DNA from: Pectobacterium zantedeschiae
Lineage (GTDB): Bacteria > Pseudomonadota > Gammaproteobacteria > Enterobacterales > Enterobacteriaceae
Assembly: GCF_004137795.1 (NCBI RefSeq)
Contig: NZ_NWTM01000001.1
Coordinates: 2,717,229-2,781,228, forward strand
Length of the DNA stretch: 64,000 nt
Direction of reading: 5' to 3'
Each line of letters starts with the position of its first letter. Position 1 is the stretch's first letter. Position numbers and translations under genes: made by a program. Below the pieces are notes generated by a model. The model did not search any database, had not been told where the DNA came from, and saw only the letters and a list, made by a program, of their open reading frames with translations. This document shows, in pieces, positions 26,692-37,286 of this stretch.

Positions 26692-28209
26692 TTATTTCTG
26701 CGGACGCATCGCAGGGAACAGGATGACGTCGCGAATGGTGTGGCTGTTCGTGAACAACATCACCATGCGGTCGATACCAATCCCCAGACCCGCTGTCGGC
26801 GGCAGACCGTGCTCCAGAGCCGTCACGTAGTCTTCGTCGTAGAACATCGCTTCGTCATCGCCTGCATCTTTAGCATTGACCTGCTGCGCAAAACGCTCAG
26901 CCTGATCTTCAGCATCATTCAGCTCGGAGAAGCCGTTACCAATTTCACGGCCGCCGATAAAGAACTCAAAGCGATCGGTGATTTCCGGGTTCTGATCGTT
27001 ACGACGCGCCAGCGGTGACACTTCAGCCGGATATTCGGTGATGAAGGTCGGCTGGATCAGACTGCTTTCTGCCGTCTCTTCGAAGATCTCGGTAACGATG
27101 CGGCCTAGGCCCCAACTCTTCTCGATCTTGATGCCCAGAGACTGTGCGATCGCGGTCGCTTTCTCCAGATCGTCCAGATCGGCAACGTTGGTTTCAGGAC
27201 GGTATTTGCAGATCGCTTCGCGCATCGTCAACTTCTCGAATGGCTTACCGAAGTCAAATGTCTGATCGCCATACACCACTGTCGTCGAGCCCAGCACGTC
27301 CTGCGTCAGCGTACGGAACAGATTTTCCGTCAACACAATCAGGTCTTTATAATCGGCATACGCCATATAAAGTTCCATCATGGTGAATTCAGGGTTGTGG
27401 CGTGGGGAAACGCCTTCGTTACGGAAGTTACGGTTGATCTCGAACACACGCTCAAAACCACCTACGACCAGACGCTTCAGGTACAGTTCCGGCGCGATAC
27501 GCAGGTACATGTCAATGTCCAGCGCGTTATGGTGCGTGATGAACGGACGAGCAGACGCGCCGCCAGGGATCACCTGCATCATCGGCGTTTCCACTTCCAT
27601 AAAGCCGTGATCGACCATAAAGCTACGGATCGCCGCCATCACTTTGGAACGAATACGGAAGGTATTGCGAGATTCGTCGTTAGCGATCAGATCCAAATAA
27701 CGCTGACGGTAGCGAGTTTCCTGATCGGCCAGACCGTGGAATTTATCCGGCAGCGGACGCAGCGCTTTGGTCAAAAGACGCAGTTCGGTACAGTGAATCG
27801 ACAGCTCGCCAGTCTTGGTTTTGAACAGCTTGCCACGCGCACCTAAGATATCGCCCAGATCCCATTTTTTGAACTGCTCGTTATAGATGCCTTCCGCCAG
27901 ATCGTCGCGAGCAACATACAGCTGAATACGGCCACCCACGTCCTGCAAGGTCACGAAAGAAGCTTTACCCATGATACGACGGGTCATCATACGGCCCGCA
28001 ACGGTCACTTCGATACCCAGTTCTTCCAGCTCTTCGTTCTCTTTGGCATCGAACTCAGCGTGCAGACGATCGGAGGTGCTGTCACGGCGGAAATCATTCG
28101 GGAATGCAATCCCGTTTTCACGCAGCGTCACCAGCTTTTCACGACGCGTTTTTAATTCATTATTCAGATCTTGCGCCTGATCGGCACCCTGTGATTGTGA
28201 TTCAGCCAT
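26692..28209 (-). CDS. lysS: Lysyl-tRNA synthetase, class II
   Basis: 505 residues, the usual enterobacterial length. An N-terminal OB-fold anticodon-binding domain (about 65-145: [23 protein letters not shown]) precedes the class II catalytic core with motif 2 ([26 protein letters not shown]) and motif 3 ([15 protein letters not shown]). It charges tRNA-Lys in the cytoplasm. The start is eight bases after the prfB stop, as in the E. coli prfB-lysS operon. Confidence 0.98.
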   Translation of the reverse strand: MAESQSQGADQAQDLNNELKTRREKLVTLRENGIAFPNDFRRDSTSDRLHAEFDAKENEELEELGIEVTVAGRMMTRRIMGKASFVTLQDVGGRIQLYVARDDLAEGIYNEQFKKWDLGDILGARGKLFKTKTGELSIHCTELRLLTKALRPLPDKFHGLADQETRYRQRYLDLIANDESRNTFRIRSKVMAAIRSFMVDHGFMEVETPMMQVIPGGASARPFITHHNALDIDMYLRIAPELYLKRLVVGGFERVFEINRNFRNEGVSPRHNPEFTMMELYMAYADYKDLIVLTENLFRTLTQDVLGSTTVVYGDQTFDFGKPFEKLTMREAICKYRPETNVADLDDLEKATAIAQSLGIKIEKSWGLGRIVTEIFEETAESSLIQPTFITEYPAEVSPLARRNDQNPEITDRFEFFIGGREIGNGFSELNDAEDQAERFAQQVNAKDAGDDEAMFYDEDYVTALEHGLPPTAGLGIGIDRMVMLFTNSHTIRDVILFPAMRPQK

Positions 28210-28217
28210 GTGAATTC

Positions 28218-29316
28218 TTATAACCCCGCTTTTAAACTTGCTTCAATAAATTTGTCCAGATCGCCATCGAGTACGGCCTGAGTGTTACGTGTTTCCACTC
28301 CAGTACGTAAATCTTTGATGCGCGAATCATCCAGAACATAGGAACGAATCTGACTGCCCCAACCGATATCCGATTTGTTGTCTTCCATCGCCTGTTTCTC
28401 AGCATTTTTCTTTTGCATCTCAAACTCGTACAGCTTGGCTTTCAGCTGTTTCATCGCCTGATCTTTGTTTTTATGCTGGGAACGGTCATTCTGACACTGC
28501 GTAACAATGTTGGTCGGAATGTGGGTAATACGCACCGCGGATTCTGTCCGGTTAACGTGCTGACCGCCCGCACCGGATGCGCGGTAAACGTCAATACGCA
28601 GGTCGGCCGGATTGATTTCGATATCAATATCATCATCGACTTCCGGGTAGACAAACGCGGAGCTGAACGAGGTATGACGGCGACCACCGGAATCGAACGG
28701 GCTCTTACGCACCAAACGGTGTACACCAGTTTCAGTGCGCAGCCAGCCAAACGCATAGTCACCAATGATCTTGATGGTGGCAGATTTTGTACCGGCCACG
28801 TCACCGTCTGACTCTTCAATAATTTCGGTTTTAAACCCTTTGGCTTCGGCCCAACGCAGGTACATACGTACCAGCATGCTGGCCCAGTCCTGTGCTTCCG
28901 TCCCGCCAGAACCCGCTTGAATATCTAGATAGCAATCCGCGCTGTCGTACTGGCCGGAGAACATGCGACGGAATTCGAGCTGGCCTAATTTATTTTCCAG
29001 CGCGTCCAGCTCTAGCGAGGTTTCATTAAAGGTGTCTTCGTCGTCTTCTTCCACCGCGAGCTCAAGCAGACCCGTCACATCTTCCAGACCCTGGGCCAGT
29101 TGATCGATGGTGTCTACGATGGCTTCCAGCGAGGAACGTTCTTTTCCCAATGCCTGAGCACGTTCAGGCTCATTCCAGACATCAGGCTGTTCCAGTTCAG
29201 CGTTTACTTCTTCGAGGCGTTCTTTCTTGGCATCATAGTCAAAGATACCCCCGAAGAACGTCGCTACGTTCAGACAGATCTTGAATGCGGTTTTTTACCG
29301 GATTAATTTCAAACAT
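28218..29316 (-). CDS. prfB: Peptide chain release factor 2, with programmed +1 frameshift
   Basis: Read as one gene from ATG at 29316 with a +1 shift at an in-frame TGA (29239-29241); the product is about 365 residues. The first 25 codons ([19 protein letters not shown]...) are in one frame and the rest continues in the next. Visible motifs are the stop-codon-reading SPF tripeptide (RKSPFDSGG) and the GGQ peptidyl-hydrolysis loop ([13 protein letters not shown]). RF2 ends translation at UGA and UAA; low RF2 favours the frameshift, so the gene regulates itself. Confidence 0.97.
29238..29252 (-). promoter_or_regulatory. RF2 autoregulatory frameshift site
   Basis: On the minus strand: GGGGG TAT CTT TGA C. 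The G-run acts as the internal Shine-Dalgarno element, CTT is the slippery codon and TGA-C is the weak RF2 stop. Identical in layout to E. coli prfB. Confidence 0.95.
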
Positions 29317-29422
29317 GATTTTTTATATTCTTACGTTAAGTCGTTGACAACGGAATGATGTAACCCGCCATTCTAGCGGATAAAAGGCCCATTTTATAGA
29401 CATTCCGCCCGCCGTATTCGGT

Positions 29423-31171
29423 TCACGCGCGCGGCCACAGATGTTGAATCAACAGTTGCACCGAGCGTTTACCACGAAATTCGTTAATATCCAGCCGGTA
29501 CACCATTTCCACTTCTTTAATGCTCGGATCCGGCCAAACGGTGGTATCGACATTAAACGCGATGCCATCTAACAGTGGCACAGTTCCTGTTACGCCAATC
29601 GGCTCAAACATCGCTTTCAAATGACGTTCTTTAAGTAAGCGAGGTTGCAGAATACGAAAGCAGCCATCGAACGTCGGTTCAGGGAATGCCTGTCCCCACG
29701 GCCCCGCGTAGCGCAGCATTTCTGCCGTTGAGAGCAAATTCAGTTCTGGCAGAGCCAGCTCGCCATCAGACCAGACGACGCCTTCAAGATGAGACGGATC
29801 GAGCCACTCGCCCACCAGTTCACCAAAGCGCTGGCGGAAATCCTCGAATCGATCTTCATGCAGCGATAGCCCTGCTGCCATTGCATGTCCACCGAACTTA
29901 TCCATCATGCCGGGATACAGCGTATCCAATCTTTCCAGCGCATCACGCAGATGCAGACCCGCAATGGAACGTCCCGACCCTTTCAGCATGCCGTCTCCGG
30001 CAGGTGCAAAGGCAATAACCGGACGATGGAAACGCTCTTTAATACGCGAGGCCAGAATACCAACAACGCCCTGATGCCACTCTGGGTGATACATCGCCAG
30101 ACCGTAAGGCAACTCAGTGCGGGTACGCTCCAGCGATTCACACAGACGCAACGCTTCCACCTGCATTCCCTGTTCGATCTCTCGCCGATCCTGATTCAAT
30201 GCGTCTAAATCGTTAGCCAACATGCGCGCCTGAGTAATGTCATTACTCAATAACAGTTCGACGCCAACCGTCATATCATCCAGCCTTCCGGCAGCGTTCA
30301 GACGTGGCCCAATGGCAAAACCTAAATCGCTGGCGACCAGTTGAGTAGCATCGCGGTTAGCCACTTCCAGCAGCGCTCGAATGCCCGGACGACACTCGCC
30401 TGCACGAATGCGATTCAACCCTTGAGCCACCAGAATCCGATTGTTAGCATCCAGCGGCACCACATCAGCCACTGTGCCCAACGCAACCAGATCCAGTAAT
30501 TCAGTGAGATTCGGCTTCGCCAGCCCCTGTTGCGTAAACCAGTCGCTGTCACGCAGACGCACAAATAGCGCCATCATCAGATAAAACGCAACGCCCACGC
30601 CTGCCAGCGCTTTGGAGGGAAACGGACAGTCAGGTAAATTGGGGTTAATCATGGCGTCGGCGTCAGGCAAAATTTCGCCCGGCAGGTGGTGATCGGTCAC
30701 CAGCACCGCGATACCGCGCCGATGCGCATCCTCGACACCCGCATGAGAAGATATCCCGTTATCAACGGTAACAATCACTTCAGCCCCCAGCGCGGCAGCT
30801 TGCGCCACCACAGCTGGGCTTAGCCCATAGCCATCTTCAAAACGGTTCGGCACCAGATATTTTACGTTCGCGCCGCCCATGCTGCGCAACGCCAGTACGG
30901 CAAGCGTAGTGCTGGTGGCACCATCAGCATCAAAGTCGCCAACAATCACGATACAGCGCTTCTCTGCGAGCGCCAGTTGCAACAGGTCGATCGCTTTATC
31001 AATACCGCTGAGTAAACGGTAATTGAGTAAACCACTCAGGCTACGTTCCAGCTCCTGAGCCCCTTTAACGCCGCGCTGCGCATAGAGGCGACGCAGCAAA
31101 GGCGGAACGGTGTCAGGTAAATCAATATCCTCCGCCAGCGGACGCCGACGGAGTTGGGTAATCATATCCAC
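29423..31171 (-). CDS. recJ: Single-strand-specific exonuclease RecJ
   Basis: 582 residues from a GTG start that matches the E. coli start position; an ATG two codons on is the alternative. The DHH phosphoesterase motifs are visible: GDFDADGATST (motif I) and VTDHHLPGE (DHH), with DHHA1 features (KGSGRSIAGLHLRDAL; DKFGGHAMAAG) and an OB-like C-terminus. A 5'-3' exonuclease in recombination and mismatch repair. It is seven bases after dsbC, in the conserved xerD-dsbC-recJ order. Confidence 0.97.
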   Translation of the reverse strand: MDMITQLRRRPLAEDIDLPDTVPPLLRRLYAQRGVKGAQELERSLSGLLNYRLLSGIDKAIDLLQLALAEKRCIVIVGDFDADGATSTTLAVLALRSMGGANVKYLVPNRFEDGYGLSPAVVAQAAALGAEVIVTVDNGISSHAGVEDAHRRGIAVLVTDHHLPGEILPDADAMINPNLPDCPFPSKALAGVGVAFYLMMALFVRLRDSDWFTQQGLAKPNLTELLDLVALGTVADVVPLDANNRILVAQGLNRIRAGECRPGIRALLEVANRDATQLVASDLGFAIGPRLNAAGRLDDMTVGVELLLSNDITQARMLANDLDALNQDRREIEQGMQVEALRLCESLERTRTELPYGLAMYHPEWHQGVVGILASRIKERFHRPVIAFAPAGDGMLKGSGRSIAGLHLRDALERLDTLYPGMMDKFGGHAMAAGLSLHEDRFEDFRQRFGELVGEWLDPSHLEGVVWSDGELALPELNLLSTAEMLRYAGPWGQAFPEPTFDGCFRILQPRLLKERHLKAMFEPIGVTGTVPLLDGIAFNVDTTVWPDPSIKEVEMVYRLDINEFRGKRSVQLLIQHLWPRA

Positions 31172-31177
31172 GTAGCA

Positions 31178-31894
31178 TTAACCGCCGGTTTTCTTCGAGG
31201 CTTTATGTGCTTCCAGCATCGCCAACATCTCTTTCGGCCCCTGATATCCCGGTACAACCATGCCATCTTGCAGCACGATAGCAGGGGTACCCTGCACACC
31301 AAACTGGATGCCCAGTTGGTAATGCGCAGCGATATCGGTTTTACACGTTGCTGGCGAGATCGCTTCGCCCTTCATCGCGTTATCAAATGCTTTATTGCGA
31401 TCAGCCACGCACCAGATAGACTGCATATCTTTCGCTGCCGCGGATTTCATCCCCTGACGTGGGAAAGCTAAATAGCGCACAGTGATGCCCAACGCATTGT
31501 AATCTTTCATCTGCTCATGCAGTTTGTGGCAATACCCACAGGTGATGTCGGTGAAAACGGTAATAACGTGTTTTTCCTGTGCGGCTTTATAAACAATCAT
31601 CTGTTCCTGTAGCGCATCCAGCTTGCCAATCAGGATTTTATTGGTGGTGTTGACCGGCATCGTTCCGCTCACGTCGTAAAGCGGGCCTTGCAGCAAATGC
31701 TTGCCATCTTCGCTGATGTACAGCACGCCGCTATCGGTAATGACGGTTTTCATGCCTGCCATTGGCGAAGGCAGGATTTCAGCGCCCTGCATATCCAAAC
31801 GCGTCAGCGTCTGCTTGATTGCGGCATCGTCGGCGTGAGCAAAATTGGTCGCCGTCGCTACCAGTAAAGAAAGCAGTAATAACCCTTTTTTCAT
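31178..31894 (-). CDS. dsbC: Periplasmic disulfide isomerase DsbC
   Basis: 238 residues from the ATG preceded by AGGA. A signal peptide ends AHA (about residue 21), an N-terminal dimerisation domain follows, and the thioredoxin-fold domain has the CGYC active site (TDITCGYCHKLHEQM). A second cysteine pair (C in SIWCVADRN and in SPATCKTDI) matches the structural disulfide of DsbC. It corrects wrong disulfides in the periplasm; soft-rot species need it for secreted pectate lyases (known for the family). Confidence 0.96.
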   Translation of the reverse strand: MKKGLLLLSLLVATATNFAHADDAAIKQTLTRLDMQGAEILPSPMAGMKTVITDSGVLYISEDGKHLLQGPLYDVSGTMPVNTTNKILIGKLDALQEQMIVYKAAQEKHVITVFTDITCGYCHKLHEQMKDYNALGITVRYLAFPRQGMKSAAAKDMQSIWCVADRNKAFDNAMKGEAISPATCKTDIAAHYQLGIQFGVQGTPAIVLQDGMVVPGYQGPKEMLAMLEAHKASKKTGG

Positions 31895-32018
31895 TTCATC
31901 AATCCTGTTGTGTCGCAACGTCATGGTGAATACGTCGCTCGTAGCAATACGCCAAGGTGGTTGGCGAGAGGCCCCGCCAGTCAGATAACATCCTGTTACT
32001 CTGTCTATTTACTCTATG

Positions 32019-32918
32019 CTATGCACGCGGATGGTGCTGTTGATGAAGCTGCTTCAACCGCTCCGTCGCCACATGGGTGTAAATCTGCGTCGTGGATAGA
32101 TCGCTGTGCCCTAAGAGCATCTGTACGACCCGTAAATCCGCGCCGTGGTTCAATAAATGGGTAGCAAACGCGTGACGTAAAACGTGTGGCGAGAGCTTTT
32201 CGCTATCGATAGATGCCAGCACCGCATAATGTTTGATGCGATGCCAGAACGTCTGGCGCGTCATTTGTCGTGCGCGATTGCTGGGAAACAGGACATCCAG
32301 CGTCTGCCCGTTCAATAACCACGGGCGACCGTGTTCCAGATAATACTCGATCCAATACACCGCCTCTTCACCCAGCGGCACCAGCCGTTCTTTATTACCT
32401 TTCCCCAGCACGCGGACAACGCCTTGCCGCAGGCTGACATCGCTCATCGTCAAACCGACCAGTTCGGAAACACGCAGCCCCGTCGCATACAATACCTCAA
32501 GCATGGCTTTATCGCGTAATTCCAGCGGTTGTTCAATGCTAGGGGCGTTGAGTAACGAATCAACCTGCGCCTCGCTCAAATCTTTGGGTAGACGCTGCGG
32601 CAGTTTCGGGGACGACAGCACTGCGCTAGGATCGTCGCTACGCTGCTTTTCCCGATAAAGGTACTGAAAGAAGCGACGCATCGCACTGAGCAAACGCGCC
32701 GAACTCGTCGCTTTATAGCCTCCATCGATCCTATCAGCGAGAAACGCCTGAAGATCGAGCGACTGCGCCTGTAGCAAATCGTTGTCATGATGTGCAAGCC
32801 ACTCCGCAAGCGTTCGCAGATCTAGCCGATAAGAGGCCAGCGTATTCTCGGCCAGATTTCTTTCCAGCCACAGCGCATCGAGAAACTGTTCGATAAGCGC
32901 CTGATCGTGTTCTTGCAT
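32019..32918 (-). CDS. xerD: Tyrosine recombinase XerD
   Basis: 299 residues from the ATG preceded by AAGGA; a GTG six codons upstream would lengthen it, but the ATG gives the E. coli length. The N-terminal SAM-like domain is followed by the catalytic domain with the R...H-x-x-R...Y set: ATGLRVSELVGL (Arg), HVLRHAFATHLL and GHSDLSTTQIYTH (Tyr nucleophile). It works with XerC at dif to resolve chromosome dimers. The gene head now faces yhjE instead of fldB. Confidence 0.97.
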   Translation of the reverse strand: MQEHDQALIEQFLDALWLERNLAENTLASYRLDLRTLAEWLAHHDNDLLQAQSLDLQAFLADRIDGGYKATSSARLLSAMRRFFQYLYREKQRSDDPSAVLSSPKLPQRLPKDLSEAQVDSLLNAPSIEQPLELRDKAMLEVLYATGLRVSELVGLTMSDVSLRQGVVRVLGKGNKERLVPLGEEAVYWIEYYLEHGRPWLLNGQTLDVLFPSNRARQMTRQTFWHRIKHYAVLASIDSEKLSPHVLRHAFATHLLNHGADLRVVQMLLGHSDLSTTQIYTHVATERLKQLHQQHHPRA

Positions 32919-33229
32919 CGCCGTGTCCTTCTTCACTTATTGGCAATATTATGCCGATGAAGCGATGACTTTACACCTTCATCAAGGCGGTATTCTCTCG
33001 CAAGCAGAATTGTGTACGATCTCACATATTCCGTGAACATCAACATCGCCATAACATTCTCCGGCAAAAATAAGGCCATGGCACATTATATTTTATGTAT
33101 CGTCAATATATCGGAACAGGCTCCTTGAATCCGCATGTCTACTGGTATTGACCTTACTTAATCAACGTTGAAAAGCCGATTTTTCTATGCGTAGAATGGC
33201 TGTTCGTGTTGTTAAAATAAAGAAACATT

Positions 33230-34555
33230 ATGCAAGCCACCATCACCCCCACTCTCGATGCCGAAGCGGAAGCACCACCCGTAAATTCACGCAATAAAGT
33301 GATTGTTGCGTCGCTTATTGGCACCGCTATCGAATTTTTCGATTTTTATATCTATGCCACCGCCGCGGTGCTGATTTTCCCACACATTTTCTTCCCGCAA
33401 GGCGATCCGACTGCCGCGACACTACAGTCACTGGCAACTTTTGCGATTGCCTTTGTGGCTCGCCCTATTGGTTCTGCGCTATTTGGTCACTTTGGCGATC
33501 GCGTCGGACGTAAAGTCACGCTGGTCGCGTCTCTGCTGACCATGGGGGTTTCAACCGTTCTCATCGGGCTGTTACCGACCTACGAAACCATTGGTATTCT
33601 TGCGCCGATCCTGCTGGCACTGGCGCGTTTCGGCCAAGGTCTGGGTCTGGGCGGTGAATGGGGTGGCGCAGCGCTGCTAGCGACCGAAAACGCCCCGTCC
33701 AATAAACGTGCGCTGTATGGGTCGTTCCCCCAGCTTGGCGCACCGATTGGTTTCTTCTTCGCTAACGGCACCTTCCTGCTCTTGTCCTGGCTGCTGACAG
33801 AAGAGCAGTTCATGAGCTGGGGCTGGCGTGTGCCGTTCGTTGCGTCCGCCGCGCTGGTGCTGGTTGGCCTGTATGTTCGCATATCACTGCATGAAGCCCC
33901 GGTCTTTACCAAAGCGGTCAAAGCCGGTAAGCAGGTGCGTATGCCGCTGGGAACGCTGCTTAGCAAGCACATGAAAGTCACCATTCTCGGCACCTTCATC
34001 ATGCTGGCAACTTACACGCTGTTCTACATCATGACCGTTTACTCCATGACGTACGGCACAACGCCAGCACCGAAGGGGCTGGGTTTCTCACGTAACAGCT
34101 TCCTGTTGATGCTGATGATCGCGGTGATCGGCTTTGGTCTGATGGTGCCAGTAGCCGGGTATCTGGCGGATGCCTTTGGCCGTCGCAAGACCATGATTAC
34201 CATTACCTGCCTCATGCTGGTCTTTGCCATGCTGTTCCCTTATATGCTCGGTTCAGGCAATCAGGCGCTGGTAATGGGCTTCCTGGTGCTGGGTCTGAGC
34301 ATCATGGGACTGACGTTCGGCCCAATGGGCGCTCTGCTACCGGAGCTGTTCCCGACGGAAGTGCGTTACACTGGCGCGTCATTCTCCTATAACGTTTCGT
34401 CGATTCTCGGTGCATCGGTTGCACCGTATATCGCGGCGTGGCTGACGGCCAACTACGGTCTGTTCTATGTCGGCGTTTATCTGGCAGCCATGGCGTCACT
34501 GACGTTGATTGCACTGCTGCTAACCAAAGAAACGCGTCACCAATCTCTGGGATAA
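33230..34555 (+). CDS. yhjE: YhjE-like MFS transporter (metabolite:H+ symporter family)
   Basis: 441 residues, twelve membrane segments. The MHS-branch signatures are FFDFYIYATAAVLIFPHIFFPQ near residue 36 and GHFGDRVGRK in loop 2-3, with GQGLGLGGEWGGAALLATEN after it. Nearly the whole text resembles E. coli YhjE, whose substrate is unknown. It is inserted, with the met-type ABC genes, between xerD and fldB, which adjoin each other in E. coli. Confidence 0.9.
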   Translation: MQATITPTLDAEAEAPPVNSRNKVIVASLIGTAIEFFDFYIYATAAVLIFPHIFFPQGDPTAATLQSLATFAIAFVARPIGSALFGHFGDRVGRKVTLVASLLTMGVSTVLIGLLPTYETIGILAPILLALARFGQGLGLGGEWGGAALLATENAPSNKRALYGSFPQLGAPIGFFFANGTFLLLSWLLTEEQFMSWGWRVPFVASAALVLVGLYVRISLHEAPVFTKAVKAGKQVRMPLGTLLSKHMKVTILGTFIMLATYTLFYIMTVYSMTYGTTPAPKGLGFSRNSFLLMLMIAVIGFGLMVPVAGYLADAFGRRKTMITITCLMLVFAMLFPYMLGSGNQALVMGFLVLGLSIMGLTFGPMGALLPELFPTEVRYTGASFSYNVSSILGASVAPYIAAWLTANYGLFYVGVYLAAMASLTLIALLLTKETRHQSLG

Positions 34556-34567
34556 GCCAAATAGTAC

Positions 34568-34601
34568 AAAAAAAGAACCGCCATTTCGGCGGTTCTTTTT
34601 T
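34568..34601. terminator. Bidirectional terminator between yhjE and metQ
   Basis: GAACCGCC and GGCGGTTC form an 8-bp stem with an ATTTC loop, with an A-run on the left and a T-run on the right. It therefore works on both strands for the convergent genes. Confidence 0.92.
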
Positions 34602-34621
34602 ATCTAGCATCACAGTATGTC

Positions 34622-35446
34622 TTACTTATCGACAGGAATAACCGCACCCTTATATTTCTCACGGATGAAATCCTGAATCGGTTTAGAATGTAATACCTTC
34701 ACCAGAGCCACAATATCAGGCTTGTTCTCGTCACCTTTACGTACAGTGATGATGTTGGCATACGGGTTATTTTCACCACTTTCTACCGCAATAGGATCTT
34801 TGGTCGGATTCAGGCCCGCATCGATAGCATAATTGGCATTAATCACCACCGCATCGCCCTCGTCGTTATTGTACATCTGCGGCAGCAGCGCACCTTCGAC
34901 ATTAGCCAGAAACTTCAGTTTCTTCGGGTTTTCCACGACATCAGAGATACGCGCATTCACCTTATTGATACCAGGTTTCAGCTTAATTACGCCTTCACGT
35001 TCAAAAATGGAAAGAATACGCCCTTCTTCTGCTACCGCATCACGCATAATAATACGGCCACCTTCCGGCAGATCTTTCAGGCTTTTGTATTTTTTGGAGT
35101 AAATGCCGATTGGCTCAATGTGAATCGCCCCCGCGCTGACAAAATCATAGGTCTTATCGTTAGCGTGATCTTTCAATACCGACTCCAGATACGGGATATG
35201 CTGGAAGTAGTTGGCATCAATATCCTTGCTGGCAAGCGCAGTATTCGGCAGGATGTAATCTTGAAATCGTTTGATTTCCAAATCGATCCCTTCTTTTTTC
35301 AGAATCGGTTTCGCTACTTCCAAAATCTCGGCGTGAGGTACATTAGATGCCCCAACCACCAGCTTGGTATCCGCTGCGGCGCTGAACGACGCCAGCGCGG
35401 TCAACGAGGCGAAAGCCATCATCATAAGCTGTTTTTTCATCATCAT
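34622..35446 (-). CDS. MetQ/NlpA-family substrate-binding protein without a lipobox
   Basis: 274 residues. NlpA-family text: LVVGASNVPHAEILEVAKPILKKEGIDLEI, then NANYFQHIPYLE and VVINANYAIDAGLNPTKDPI. The signal peptide ends SFSAAADT with no cysteine, so unlike E. coli MetQ this protein should be free in the periplasm. It binds methionine or a related compound. It is the last gene of the metN-metI-metQ-type unit, 12 bases after the permease. The E. coli-type met operon may exist elsewhere in the genome. Confidence 0.88.
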   Translation of the reverse strand: MMMKKQLMMMAFASLTALASFSAAADTKLVVGASNVPHAEILEVAKPILKKEGIDLEIKRFQDYILPNTALASKDIDANYFQHIPYLESVLKDHANDKTYDFVSAGAIHIEPIGIYSKKYKSLKDLPEGGRIIMRDAVAEEGRILSIFEREGVIKLKPGINKVNARISDVVENPKKLKFLANVEGALLPQMYNNDEGDAVVINANYAIDAGLNPTKDPIAVESGENNPYANIITVRKGDENKPDIVALVKVLHSKPIQDFIREKYKGAVIPVDK

Positions 35447-35457
35447 TCTTCCTGTGA

Positions 35458-36141
35458 TTAACGTTTATCGAGTGTGGTAGTAATCAGGTCGCCGATGAAC
35501 TGGATGACAAACACAATCACAAGGATCGTCAGTGTCGCAACCAGCGTCACGTCGCCGTGGTTTCGTTGAAAGCCTTCCAAATAAGCCAAATTTCCCAACC
35601 CGCCTGCACCGATCACACCAGCCATCGCGGTATAGCTGACCAGCGCAATCAGGGTGACGGTAATACCGGAAACCAATGCGGGAGAAGATTCCGGCAATAA
35701 AACACGAAAGATCAGCGTGTGGGTTTTTGCCCCCATTGAACGAGCGGCTTCAATCACGCCTTTATCTACTTCACGCAGGCCAATTTCGACCAGACGCGCG
35801 TAGAACGGTGCAGCCCCGACGATCAACGCAGGCAGTGCAGCATTCGCGCCCAGAATGGTACCGACCAACGTTTTGGTAAACGGAATCAGTAACACAATCA
35901 AAATAATGAATGGGATAGAACGGAAGATATTCACCAGCGCGGAAATCAGTAGATAAATCGGCCGATTCTGGAGCAACTGCTCTTTGGATGTCAGGAAGAG
36001 CATAACGCCCAAAATGATCCCCAAAATCAGCGTCGCAACACCGGCAACGCCAGTCATGTATAGCGTTTCCCACGTTGCATCCAGCAGTTGTTCAATTTTT
36101 AGGTGAGGGAATAAAGACTCAAGCATGCTTAACCACCTCAA
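35458..36141 (-). CDS. MetI-type ABC permease
   Basis: 227 residues with five to six membrane segments and the permease EAA loop (EAARSMGAKTHTLIFRVLLPES). The pattern STLIALVSYTAMAGVIGAGGLGNLAYLEG near residues 165-190 is typical of MetI. It overlaps the 3' end of the ATPase gene by 23 bases. It moves methionine-like substrates across the inner membrane. Confidence 0.9.
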   Translation of the reverse strand: MRWLSMLESLFPHLKIEQLLDATWETLYMTGVAGVATLILGIILGVMLFLTSKEQLLQNRPIYLLISALVNIFRSIPFIILIVLLIPFTKTLVGTILGANAALPALIVGAAPFYARLVEIGLREVDKGVIEAARSMGAKTHTLIFRVLLPESSPALVSGITVTLIALVSYTAMAGVIGAGGLGNLAYLEGFQRNHGDVTLVATLTILVIVFVIQFIGDLITTTLDKR

Positions 36142-37144
36142 CGGCGATGGCTCGCTCTTGCAAGAAAGTCAGCACGCGTGCCGTTTCCTGTTCGTTGCCG
36201 TCAACATGGATATATAACTCGCCAAACGTTCCGTTCAGCGTGTGGCTGATTTGACCATGCAAAATATTGATCGTCAGATTATAGGTTTGAATCACTTCAG
36301 AAATAACCGCCTGCTGGGTTTGCTGGCCGATGAAGGTCAGTTTAAGCACGGCCCCTGACAGATGTTCCGTCAGCTGTGGATTAAAACTTTCTGTTGTTTC
36401 CTGATACAGCCCAACCTGTTTCACGAACTGACGAGTTATCGCCTGCTGTGGACGAACAAATACATCCAGTACTGGTCCTTCCTCCACAATCCGACCATTT
36501 TCCATCACTGCCACCCGATGACAGATTTTACGCACCACATACATTTCGTGTGTAATGAGTACAATGGTCAGGTTCAGTTTGCGATTGATATCCAACAGTA
36601 ATTCGAGGATCGCGTCTGTCGTTTGCGGATCAAGCGCCGAAGTCGCTTCATCACATAGCAGTACGCTAGGGTTATTCGCCAACGCACGAGCGATACCCAC
36701 CCGTTGCTTCTGACCACCGCTGAGTTGAGAGGGATAGGCGTGCTCTCGACCTTCCAACCCCACCAAAGCGATCAAGTCCGCAACACGTTGTGTAATTTCA
36801 GCTTTTGGCGCCCCTGCAATTTGCAGGGCAAAGGCGATATTCTGGCTGACCGTACGCGACCACAGCAGATTGAAGTGCTGGAACACCATGCTAATTGTCA
36901 ACCGCGCACGGCGCAGATCTTCACCGCTGGCACGGGTGATATCAAATCCATTAACAACGATGCTGCCGCTGGTTGGCGTTTCCAACCCATTCAGCAAGCG
37001 GATCAGCGTACTTTTCCCCGCTCCGCTGTAGCCGATAATGCCGTAAATCTGTCCTTGCTCGACGGTGAGATCCACATCATCTACGGCGACAATACGCCCA
37101 TGTGTGCTATTAAAAGTCTTTCCTACGTTCGAAAGAACGATCAT
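36119..37144 (-). CDS. MetN-type ABC ATPase with C-terminal NIL domain
   Basis: 341 residues from the ATG preceded by AAGGA; the 33 codons before it are not conserved. Motifs: Walker A GYSGAGKS, Q-loop MVFQHFNLL, signature LSGGQKQRVGIARAL, Walker B VLLCDEATSALD and switch histidine VLITHEM. The last 80 residues form a NIL (ACT-like) domain, where MetN proteins bind methionine and inhibit transport. No MetJ box was recognised upstream. Confidence 0.92.
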   Translation of the reverse strand: MIVLSNVGKTFNSTHGRIVAVDDVDLTVEQGQIYGIIGYSGAGKSTLIRLLNGLETPTSGSIVVNGFDITRASGEDLRRARLTISMVFQHFNLLWSRTVSQNIAFALQIAGAPKAEITQRVADLIALVGLEGREHAYPSQLSGGQKQRVGIARALANNPSVLLCDEATSALDPQTTDAILELLLDINRKLNLTIVLITHEMYVVRKICHRVAVMENGRIVEEGPVLDVFVRPQQAITRQFVKQVGLYQETTESFNPQLTEHLSGAVLKLTFIGQQTQQAVISEVIQTYNLTINILHGQISHTLNGTFGELYIHVDGNEQETARVLTFLQERAIAVEVVKHA

Positions 37145-37286
37145 AACGAAATGAATCCTTATACATCGTTGCCGCTTTTTTCCGATGACCTCACTCGGTT
37201 TAGGAAACAACCCGAGATCGTCAGAGCAGCTATTCGTGACCATACGACCGTATCCTAGCGGGACTTTATATAGGCATAAAGAATGA

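Noticed and set aside
37145-37260. MetJ boxes before the metN-type gene
   Set aside because: No tandem AGACGTCT-like octamers could be aligned with fewer than three mismatches each.
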